64,000 bases of DNA from NCBI RefSeq assembly GCF_004801375.1, contig NZ_SSNZ01000003.1, forward strand, positions 62,001-126,000, given 5' to 3'. The notes below the pieces were generated by a model, which did not search any database, was not told the origin of the DNA, and saw only the letters and a list, made by a program, of their open reading frames with translations. The translations under genes and the position numbers were made by a program. Shown here in pieces: positions 35,066 through 43,600 of the stretch (the stretch's first letter is position 1; the number at the start of each line of letters is the position of its first letter). Origin of the DNA: Flavobacterium supellecticarium. GTDB lineage: Bacteria > Bacteroidota > Bacteroidia > Flavobacteriales > Flavobacteriaceae.

Positions 35066-35168
35066 TGCCCGTACAGCAATAAATTTCCGAAAAATTATTT
35101 TGTCAGTATCGGTACGAATTTTGTAAGTTTAATACCGTATTTAAAACAATACTTTACCTTTAAAACAG

Positions 35169-37412
35169 ATGCCAATGATTCGGAATTCTTTAAAAAAATG
35201 GTTGCTGGGTTGTAGTCTTTTAGCTGGCGTAACCTATACGGTTATTTACGCCTGCTCGGATATTGGGGATTGGGGATATTATTACCTGTCCAACTTTACT
35301 CCGGAGGCCTATGTCGATAAATCGTATTCACCCTTGTTTTATTCGGGTGATATTTTCTATACAGGCTATGATGGTGATTTTACAGGACGGTTTAATGATG
35401 CTATTGTGACGGAATGGGATGGTTATCTGAATGGAAAGATTAAAAAAGAGGATATTGCCTATTTTATTGCAAACGATAGTGCGAGTACCGAATTGCTAAA
35501 CCTGTATCAGGTTGCCGTTAATAAAAAGAAGCTGACTTTTCCCGACCGGAAGATTGATCTGAAAAATAAAAAGGTAAAAGACTTTTTAGAGTTTATGTAT
35601 TATGCCCGGCAAATTGAAAAGCATACTACAATTTCATATGATTACTGGGATTATGACAACCGTACCATTCCTCAGGTAGCACCGGAGTTGATTCGTACGG
35701 TGGAACAGAAATTTGAACAAACACAGGATGCGTTCCTGAAAAATCGCTATTGGTTTCAAACGATGAAGGCTTATTTTTATAGTAATTCCAAACCTAAAAC
35801 CATAGCTTTTTTTGAGAAGACCCAAAACAGTGTGCCTAAAAACACGCTGTATTACCGTGGACTTTCGTATGTTGCCGGGTGCTATTACAAACAGCAAAAC
35901 TATGTAAAAGCCAATTACTTCTATGCGGTGGTATTCGATAAATGTCCGGCACTTCGTCAGACGACGGCCTATAATTTCCACCCTCAGGAACAATCCGATT
36001 TTAACGCTTCTTTACAGTTGGCGCAGCATACGGATGAAAAAACGGCATTATGGGCACTTTTGGGGTATTATGCCGATGAACAAAAAGCGATAGCCGAGAT
36101 TTATAAGCTAAATCCAAAAAGCGAACATCTGGAATATCTGTTAACACGTCTTGTGAATAAAGAAGAAATCCGACTAAACGACGATGAGTTTAGAACAATT
36201 CCGGAATATAAAAAGAAAATCAATGAAAAGCTGAATAAAGAGATGGTTGCTTTGGTTGATAAAATTGCGGATGAATCCCAAACAGCAAAACCCTATTTGT
36301 GGAATAGTGCGGCAGGTTACCTGAATATCTTTAAAGGCGATTATAAAAGAGCCGCCAAATTGTTTGATAAAGCCGAAAGTCAGGCACCGAAAAGTGAACT
36401 TTCTGACAGACAATTTCGTCTTTTAAAATTGATCAATACTATTAGCACAACCACTAAAATGAATGCGAAATCGGAAGCAGCACTGCTAAAAGAGCTTAAA
36501 TGGTTGTATCTGGAACTTCCGAAGGAGGAAAATGAGCTTGCCTATTTTCGTTATAATAAAGCCAAAGAATGGAGTGCCCGTTATATTGCATCGTTGTATG
36601 CCTCCCAGAAAAATGGTGTAATGGCAGAATTGTTTTTACGCGATAAAACCTATTATCATAAACCGGAAAGTCAGGAAGCTATGAAAGCTTTTTTAAGTAA
36701 ATCCAATAAGAGCGAATGGGAGCAAATGGCCGTGAAGCTTTATAATGTGACCTTGTCGGATATTTATGATTATCAGGGTGTGATTAGTGCTTATAACAAT
36801 AAAATCGATCAGGCAATTACTTATATGGAACAGTCCGAAAGAAGTAACGATTCGTTGTGGGGTAATCCGTTTAATGGTAAGATCAAGGATTGTAACGATT
36901 GTGATCATGCGGCCTACCAAAAGGTGAAATATACCAAGCTTTCTTTTTTACAAAAAATAAAGGAAATGCAGGATAAACTGGCAAAAGGTGAGGACGTATA
37001 TAGTAATAACCTTTTATTGGGAAATGCCTTTTATAATATGACCTATTATGGTAATGCCCGTGCTTTTTATGATGACGTTATCATGGCGCAATGGGGAAAC
37101 TATATTGATGAATTTTATCAACCGATTCTGTTAAGTACCGCACTGGCGAATGCGTATTATAAAAAGGCCTTTGCGGCAGCAACCAATCCGGAGCAAAAAG
37201 CAAGATGTATGTATATGATGGCCAAATGCGAACGGAACGATTTCTATTCCAGGCGTTATCATACCACGGATACTTATTACCGACAAGCGGAAGTAAGCTT
37301 TTTAGCCTGGGATGGGTTTCAAAAACTAAAATCAGATTATTCGAATACGCAGTATTATAAAGAAGTGATCAAAGAATGTGGCTATTTCCGGAAATACCTC
37401 GGAATGGAATAA
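35169..37412 (+). CDS. Large exported protein with helical TPR-like repeats, function unknown
   Basis: 747 residues. The N-terminus has a signal-like hydrophobic stretch followed by Cys29 (VIYACSD), so it is probably a lipoprotein; an alternative lipobox LLGC at Cys15 is also possible. The first 150 residues are aromatic and acidic (SPLFYSGDIFYTGYDGDFTGRF). The remainder is helical with TPR-like spacing, e.g. YRGLSYVAGCYYKQQNYVKANYFYAVVF, AAGYLNIFKGDYKRAAKLFDKAE and LLGNAFYNMTYYGNARAFYDDV (quoted only in part as motifs: YKRAAKLFDKAE). No enzyme motif seen. It is followed 44 bases later by another lipoprotein gene. I do not recognise the family. Confidence 0.75.
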   Translation: MPMIRNSLKKWLLGCSLLAGVTYTVIYACSDIGDWGYYYLSNFTPEAYVDKSYSPLFYSGDIFYTGYDGDFTGRFNDAIVTEWDGYLNGKIKKEDIAYFIANDSASTELLNLYQVAVNKKKLTFPDRKIDLKNKKVKDFLEFMYYARQIEKHTTISYDYWDYDNRTIPQVAPELIRTVEQKFEQTQDAFLKNRYWFQTMKAYFYSNSKPKTIAFFEKTQNSVPKNTLYYRGLSYVAGCYYKQQNYVKANYFYAVVFDKCPALRQTTAYNFHPQEQSDFNASLQLAQHTDEKTALWALLGYYADEQKAIAEIYKLNPKSEHLEYLLTRLVNKEEIRLNDDEFRTIPEYKKKINEKLNKEMVALVDKIADESQTAKPYLWNSAAGYLNIFKGDYKRAAKLFDKAESQAPKSELSDRQFRLLKLINTISTTTKMNAKSEAALLKELKWLYLELPKEENELAYFRYNKAKEWSARYIASLYASQKNGVMAELFLRDKTYYHKPESQEAMKAFLSKSNKSEWEQMAVKLYNVTLSDIYDYQGVISAYNNKIDQAITYMEQSERSNDSLWGNPFNGKIKDCNDCDHAAYQKVKYTKLSFLQKIKEMQDKLAKGEDVYSNNLLLGNAFYNMTYYGNARAFYDDVIMAQWGNYIDEFYQPILLSTALANAYYKKAFAAATNPEQKARCMYMMAKCERNDFYSRRYHTTDTYYRQAEVSFLAWDGFQKLKSDYSNTQYYKEVIKECGYFRKYLGME

Positions 37413-37456
37413 TTCCAAAAGTTGAAAACATAATGCCTTCAATAGTTAAATAGAAA

Positions 37457-38470
37457 GTGAAGCAAATAATTGCCATTATCCTATTCGTAGGATTATTTTC
37501 GGCTTGTTCGGACAGGTCGGAAAAAGAGGAACCCAACGTAGCATTCTATTACTGGAAAACGGTTTTTAAAGTTACGGAAAACGAAAAAAAGGTATTGTCG
37601 GAAAATAACGTCGGTAAAATCTATATCCGTTATTTTGATATTGGGCTTAGAGGGAAAGAAGCCATACCGGTCTCACCGATACGCTTTTCCGAAAAACCGG
37701 ATCCGTATAAAATTGTTCCGGTGGTGTATATCAAAAATGAAGTCATGCTCGAACCTACAGTCGACCTGCAACAGTTGGCTGAAAAGGTCAATACCTATAT
37801 CGGAAAAGTCAATGCCAAATACGGAATTGTGTGGGATGAAATTCAGGTGGATTGCGACTGGACGTTAAATAGTAAAGACCGTTATTTAAAATTTGTCGAA
37901 CATTTAAAGTCGGTTAGCGCCAAAAAGTTGTCGGCGACTATTCGGTTACATCAGGTGAAATATTTTAATAAAACCGGAATTCCCAATGTTGATAAAGGCG
38001 TGTTGATGTATTACAATATGGGAAGTATCGCGCCCGATAACCGGAATTCCATTTACGATCGGGAAGTAGCACAAAGCTATATCAAAAGCCTGAAAAAGTT
38101 TCCATTGGCACTCGATGTGGCTATACCAATATATAGTTGGGGAATTCATATCCGGAATCATCGGGTGATCAAAGTGATCAGTAAAATTGATGAGGTGGCT
38201 CTTGAAAACGATCCACATTTTAAGAGAACGGATGGCATGTATTTTACCGTAGTGGAAAGCGTGATCCGCGGTGGCAATTATTTTAAAGAAGGCGATCAGC
38301 TTAAGATCGAATCAATTTCTAAAGACGATCTGGAAAATATGGCCGATGATCTACGTGATAATCTGGCAAACCACCCGGATGAAATTATATTTTATGACTT
38401 GGACGACTTTAACATAACTCCTTATCATAAGGAACAAAATATCTTTAAAAAAGTAGCGGCTTGGTTTTAG
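37457..38470 (+). CDS. Lipoprotein with a TIM-barrel-like pattern, function unknown
   Basis: 337 residues, starting with GTG. Lipoprotein signal ends LFSAC with Cys17. The body shows regular strand/helix alternation: KIYIRYFDI, KIVPVVYI, IQVDCDWTLNSKDRYLKF, KLSATIRLHQV, KGVLMYYNMG and LDVAIPIYSWG. This resembles glycosidase-like TIM barrels such as the DUF3142 group, with acidic residues at the strand end DCDW. The link to that family is my inference and needs a profile search. It is 44 bases after the large TPR-like lipoprotein and 47 bases before the next TPR gene, all on the plus strand. Confidence 0.65.
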   Translation: MKQIIAIILFVGLFSACSDRSEKEEPNVAFYYWKTVFKVTENEKKVLSENNVGKIYIRYFDIGLRGKEAIPVSPIRFSEKPDPYKIVPVVYIKNEVMLEPTVDLQQLAEKVNTYIGKVNAKYGIVWDEIQVDCDWTLNSKDRYLKFVEHLKSVSAKKLSATIRLHQVKYFNKTGIPNVDKGVLMYYNMGSIAPDNRNSIYDREVAQSYIKSLKKFPLALDVAIPIYSWGIHIRNHRVIKVISKIDEVALENDPHFKRTDGMYFTVVESVIRGGNYFKEGDQLKIESISKDDLENMADDLRDNLANHPDEIIFYDLDDFNITPYHKEQNIFKKVAAWF

Positions 38471-38481
38471 TTTTTAGAGGT

Positions 38482-38513
38482 TTGGAAAATGATCAAGATA
38501 TATAGTACTTTTG
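38482..38513 (+). promoter_or_regulatory. Promoter of the 38.5 kb TPR gene
   Basis: TTG (38482-38484), 21 bases, TACTTTTG (38506-38513). The -7 box ends 4 bases before the ATG, so transcription probably starts at the ATG itself. Confidence 0.6.
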
Positions 38514-38517
38514 AAAC

Positions 38518-39213
38518 ATGAGGCGATTCGTTTATATAATACTACTACTGCCTTTTGTAGTTTGGTCACAAGGAAATTTTGAAAAGGGAATTCTATTGTT
38601 TGATCAGGCGCGCTATGAAGAAGCACGGCCTTATTTCAGTGCGATTGTCAAAGAAGATCCGGACAATGCTAAAGCAAACGAATATTTAGGTGATATTGCG
38701 GCGCATAAGCAACAATGGGACGAAGCTATTTCGTATTATCAACAACTAAAAGTGTGGTATCCTAAAAATGCAGAGTACTATTATAAGTATGGCGGTGCCA
38801 TGGCGATGAAAGCAAAGTCGGTGAGTAAGTTCAAAGCATTGGGGATGATCGATGATATTGAAGAAGCCTTCCTGACAGCTGCTAAATTAAACCCGAAGCA
38901 TATAGAATCCCGTTGGGCTTTGGTAATTTTTTATCTGGAACTTCCCGGAATATTGGGCGGAAGTGAAAAAAAAGCACAACGTTATTCCGATGAGTTAATG
39001 GCAATTTCACCGGTGGACGGTTATCTTTCCAAAGGTCATATAGCCGAATATTTTAAGCGTTATTCCGAAGCGGAAAAATATTTTATCAAAGCGGTGGCTA
39101 TTGGTCAGTCAAAAGTGACCTACCAACGTCTGGCCGATTTGTATAAAAATAAAATGAAGATGCCGGAAAAAGCAAAACAAACCTTAGATTTGTATCAAAA
39201 GAAAAAAACATAA
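38518..39213 (+). CDS. Exported tetratricopeptide-repeat protein
   Basis: 231 residues. Signal peptide MRRFVYIILLLPFVVWSQ, then TPR units: FEKGILLFDQARYEEARPYF, NAKANEYLGDIAAHKQQWDEAI, and further ones from about residue 165 (SKGHIAEYFKRYSEAEKYF). TPRs mediate protein-protein contact; partner unknown. mpl starts 3 bases after the stop, so this gene is co-transcribed with a peptidoglycan-recycling enzyme, which points to a periplasmic or envelope role. It has its own consensus-like promoter. Confidence 0.8.
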   Translation: MRRFVYIILLLPFVVWSQGNFEKGILLFDQARYEEARPYFSAIVKEDPDNAKANEYLGDIAAHKQQWDEAISYYQQLKVWYPKNAEYYYKYGGAMAMKAKSVSKFKALGMIDDIEEAFLTAAKLNPKHIESRWALVIFYLELPGILGGSEKKAQRYSDELMAISPVDGYLSKGHIAEYFKRYSEAEKYFIKAVAIGQSKVTYQRLADLYKNKMKMPEKAKQTLDLYQKKKT

Positions 39214-39215
39214 AA

Positions 39216-40571
39216 ATGCGTACACATTTTATCGCTATCGGAGGAAGTGCCATGCACAATCTGGCACTGGCTTTACATAGCAAAGGATATAAGGTAACCG
39301 GAAGTGATGATGCTATTTTCGAACCTTCCAAAACCCGTTTACAAAACAAAGGATTATTACCGGAAGAAATGGGATGGTTCCCCGAAAAAATCACATCCGA
39401 TATCGAAGCGGTTATTTTGGGAATGCATGCCAAAGCCGATAATCCCGAATTGTTGAAAGCTCAGGAATTGGGATTGAAAATTTATTCCTATCCGGAATTT
39501 TTGTACGAACAGTCAAAAGATAAAACCCGGGTTGTCATTGGTGGTTCCCATGGGAAAACGACCATTACTTCGATGATTCTTCATGTAATGCATTATCATA
39601 ATATCGAGGTGGATTATATGGTAGGCGCACAATTGGAAGGATTTGATACGATGGTTCACCTAACGGCGGATAATGATTTTATCGTCTTGGAAGGTGATGA
39701 ATACTTATCGTCTCCAATGGATCCGCGACCGAAATTCCACCTTTACCAACCGAATATTGCATTGATCAGCGGAATTGCCTGGGATCATATCAATGTGTTT
39801 CCGACCTATGAAAATTATGTAGAGCAATTCTCGATTTTTATCCGGAAAATTACTAATGGCGGTATATTGGTTTATAATGAAAATGATCCGGAAGTAAAAA
39901 GAGTAGCGGAAGAAGCGACCAATCCAATCCGTAAAATTCCATATCATACCCCCGATTACACCGTGGAAGACGGAACAACGTTATTGGCAACACCGGAAGG
40001 ACCAATGCCAATCGAAGTTTTCGGAGCGCACAATTTGAATAATCTTGCCGGAGCAAAATGGATTTGCCAGAATATGGGTGTCGATGAAGCCGATTTTTAC
40101 GAAGCCATTGCAAGTTTTAAAGGCGCTTCCAAACGTCTGGAAAAAATCGCGGAAGGTAAAGGTAAAGTGGCTTATAAAGATTTTGCGCATTCACCAAGTA
40201 AAGTAGCCGCGACGACTAAGGCCGTAAAAGAACAATATCCAAACCGGAATCTGATTGCCTGTTTGGAGTTGCATACCTATAGTAGTTTGAATGCCGAATT
40301 TTTAAAAGAATACCAGGGAGCACTCAATGCTGCCGATACCGCTGTTGTGTTTTATTCGCCGGAAGCGGTTCAGATCAAACGACTGGAAACGATAACCTAT
40401 GAACAGATTGCTAAAGCATTCAATAGGGAAGACCTAATTATTTACACCAACCCGGAAGATTTCAAACAGTATCTTTTTAATCTTAACCTGGATAATACGG
40501 TACTTTTATTAATGAGTTCCGGAAATTACGGCGGACTGGATTTCGACGATGTAAAGAAATTGATACTGTAA
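39216..40571 (+). CDS. mpl: UDP-N-acetylmuramate:L-Ala-gamma-D-Glu-meso-DAP ligase
   Basis: Mur-ligase family enzyme that recycles murein tripeptide by joining it to UDP-MurNAc. 451 residues: N-terminal Rossmann-like domain (HFIAIGGSAMHNLALAL), ATP-binding GGSHGKTTITSM (from 109), central motif LEGDEYLSS typical of Mpl, and YKDFAHSPSKVAATTKAV replacing the YAHHPxE of MurC. I prefer Mpl over MurC because of the SAMHN start, the DEYLSS motif and the absence of neighbouring mur/fts genes. Starts 3 bases after the TPR gene. Confidence 0.9.
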   Translation: MRTHFIAIGGSAMHNLALALHSKGYKVTGSDDAIFEPSKTRLQNKGLLPEEMGWFPEKITSDIEAVILGMHAKADNPELLKAQELGLKIYSYPEFLYEQSKDKTRVVIGGSHGKTTITSMILHVMHYHNIEVDYMVGAQLEGFDTMVHLTADNDFIVLEGDEYLSSPMDPRPKFHLYQPNIALISGIAWDHINVFPTYENYVEQFSIFIRKITNGGILVYNENDPEVKRVAEEATNPIRKIPYHTPDYTVEDGTTLLATPEGPMPIEVFGAHNLNNLAGAKWICQNMGVDEADFYEAIASFKGASKRLEKIAEGKGKVAYKDFAHSPSKVAATTKAVKEQYPNRNLIACLELHTYSSLNAEFLKEYQGALNAADTAVVFYSPEAVQIKRLETITYEQIAKAFNREDLIIYTNPEDFKQYLFNLNLDNTVLLLMSSGNYGGLDFDDVKKLIL

Positions 40572-40577
40572 AAAGAA

Positions 40578-40621
40578 ATCTTAGAACTGCTGATTTTTAT
40601 TATTTAAGGCAGTTCTAAGAT
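40578..40621. repeat. 13-base inverted repeat between mpl and the toxin gene
   Basis: ATCTTAGAACTGC (40578-40590) and GCAGTTCTAAGAT (40609-40621) are exact reverse complements with an 18-base AT-rich loop. No T-run follows on either side. It may act as a terminator or mRNA end structure for the convergent genes. Confidence 0.6.
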
Positions 40622-40672
40622 AACTAAAAGCGATACTGTACAAAACAAAAACAGAAAGTTTTGTGTGCGGTT

Positions 40673-43600
40673 TTATACAACAAACGGGATCGTAAGTGTC
40701 TCATGGATATAGTTTTTGCAAAGTTCCAATAAGGCACTTATTTTTAAAACATTATTAGTATCTCTTCGCAATACGATATCCGAATTGGCTATTGCCTGTG
40801 TGATATTCTGATTAAAAATATCTTTAAAGAAAATTATTAGTTGTTCATTTGGATCAGTATTGATAAGTGTTACTAATAACGCATTTCGTTGTTTACTAAC
40901 AACCAGTGTATACGTTTTTCCAAAGTCAGATAAATCGATAGTGTTTTTAATATTAATTAAAGAATGTCCGTCAAAAACGATCATTGGCTTTTCGGTATTA
41001 CACATAAAATTCTGGATGCTAATAGTGTGTATTGCGTGGTTTGTAGCTACCGTCCATGAAAATTCTTTGAATTCCTTCGGGATAGTAATTATTTCTGTTT
41101 TTAAATTTGCGAATAATATTCCTTTTTTATTGCTTTGGTTCATAAATAAGGTTCCTGCCTTATTAATACAAACGACATCATCTGCTAAGACAAATTTTTC
41201 TTTGTAGATGGTGCTGAAGAAATGAAAATCGAATGTCTGTTTAAACATTTCTTCATTGTATAGATTCCATTTGTCAAAATCGACCTGTGTAACTACACCT
41301 TTTTTGAGATAGTCGTCATAGTAAAATGAAAACCCGTCTTTAGTAGAGAACAGTACATTAGTGATTGCGTTATCCGCTAAAGTGAACCCTTCTATATAGA
41401 TAGATTGTAGTATAATACCTTCTAAAGAGAGCACAGGTGTTAATTTAGTATCTAATAAAAAGGTAACGTTGCTGAAATATAAAAGTTTGTAGTCTTCAAA
41501 ATGAATGCGTTCTACCGTTATGTTTGAGTGGTCATCATTAGCGGTAACAGGCGGTTGCAGGTATAATTTGATTTCCTGAGCATATTCGAGCTTTCGCAAT
41601 GGAATTTCACTAACAATATAGGTGTTACCACCTCCTCTTCCGTAAATGGTTACTTGTGAATTTTTCCCAACAATAAAGTTGTTTGGTTTATTGGAGCCGC
41701 CTCTAATGGTTGCTTCTCTATGCAGATTAAAGTTAAAAGCGGGACATTTTACGGTATTAAAATTAGTAATAGACGCTTTTATAGCTGTTGCATACCGGCC
41801 TCCATCATAAATATCCTGATAGTTGGTAATATCCAGATCGACTTTGAAATTTAATTGCAATTGAGAAAGATCTAAAATGTTATTTCCAGTCCCGCCAATT
41901 AGCTTGTAGGTTCCTGTTTGTCCAAATGTTACAGTATTGTTTCCTAATCCGGTATCAATTGTAAATTGATAAGAAGCAAATCGTTCGATCGTTTCGGAAG
42001 CTTTTTCAGGATCGGACCAGTCAATAATATTGGGGATCATAAAGATATTGTCGCCATTATTACCCGTTACTTCACAGGACAAGCCATCTTGTTGAATAGA
42101 ATTGTATTCCGGAGCGGTATAAAAAGTTTCCCAGTATCCGCCGCTTTGTCTTTTGTTCCTGTCATCATATAAAAGCCAATCGGATATATATTCTACTTGC
42201 GACATTAATTGAAAACGCGTTCCAAATCCTAATATTACCAATTGAATAATCCCGGAGCCGATGCTAAAAGGTAAATTATCCGGATTGATAAACTCTTCCC
42301 GGGCAAATGGAGGAATAGGAGAGGTAGAAGGATAACCATAATCGACTTCTTTTCGTACTTGTTCCGGCGTTTTATCGGGATGATGTCCATAATGAAAAGC
42401 ATTATCACAGGATTTTGTGTAGCTTAATTGATAGGGTTTTTTCTCATTGTCGGTAAGTGTTAATTTAATATTGCCAAGAATCTGATTCCGAGAAAGATCG
42501 ATTACTCCAGGAGCAGGCTTGTTGCTTTTTAAGTTGGCGAAAGCACGCATATTATCCTGCCATTTTATAAATTGATAGTAACGTTCATGAGCATTGGCCA
42601 GATTTTGTACAAGCGCGTCAATTCCTAATCCCAAAGCACTAATGATAAGTACCGGTACAGCTACTTCGGGCACCGCAAAAGAAGCTAAGGTGAGTGCTGC
42701 TACTATAGAATCTATAACCAATTGACTGATTGCTACTGCACGTTGTGATCCTTCTGACGAGTTCAGATATGTAACATCCTCGTATAATCCCCATATATTT
42801 AAACCAATCAACGGAAGTTTTAGGAATATACTAATTGAAGTTAAAAGTTTTCCAACGATTCCACCTACCTGTAACGCCGTTCGTTCGCATAGATTAGCAA
42901 TAGTTCCTTCTATCGAAAACGTAAAAATGGTGCCTGATTCTGCGAGTGAGTCTTCAATAATTGTCATTGCTACAGTTCCCAGTATAGCGTCAGCCAGTTG
43001 TTTACCGCCCAATGCCACCGAGACAATGTCGTAACTACTGCCGTGTCCGCCTCGAAGAGCTGTAGCACCTCGTATTAAACCCATTAAACCTAAACCAACT
43101 CCGCCCAAAACCACGGCTGGTTCCGTTGCTTCTGCTAAGGTATTCACATGATTATTTACTATTCTTTCAAATTCGGTACAATCGAGTGAAAGTGAGACTT
43201 CTTTTCCGGTTTTTTTATGAACTAAGGTTGTTTGATAGAAGTGATCGTCTAATTTTTTAATGTTGCTATTTTTGAATTTATAGTTTTCGAGATTTAGTCC
43301 TAAATTATCCAGTAAATTGTCTAGTTTGATAGAAAAGCGATCAAAAGCATCAGCTATTTGTTCTGCCGATCTTAAAATGTCATAGTGTAAGGGTTCTGTA
43401 TGTCCTGTGGCTTTTCCGTCGGTAAGATACGCCGCCAGTAATACGCCACCGTCTGTGGGTAATTTTCCGTTGGCCTCTAAAGTTTTTAGTCTGTCAATTG
43501 TAACCGTATCAATTTCGTGATTGTAAATGAAATGGTATAATTTCTGAGCATTAAAAGAAACTTTATCCCAGAAGTCCGAATCTTCGAAAGGCGTTTTTTC

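Noticed and set aside
39216..40571. MurC instead of Mpl
   Set aside because: The EGDEYLSS and AHSPSKV motifs, and the lack of mur/fts neighbours, fit Mpl better.
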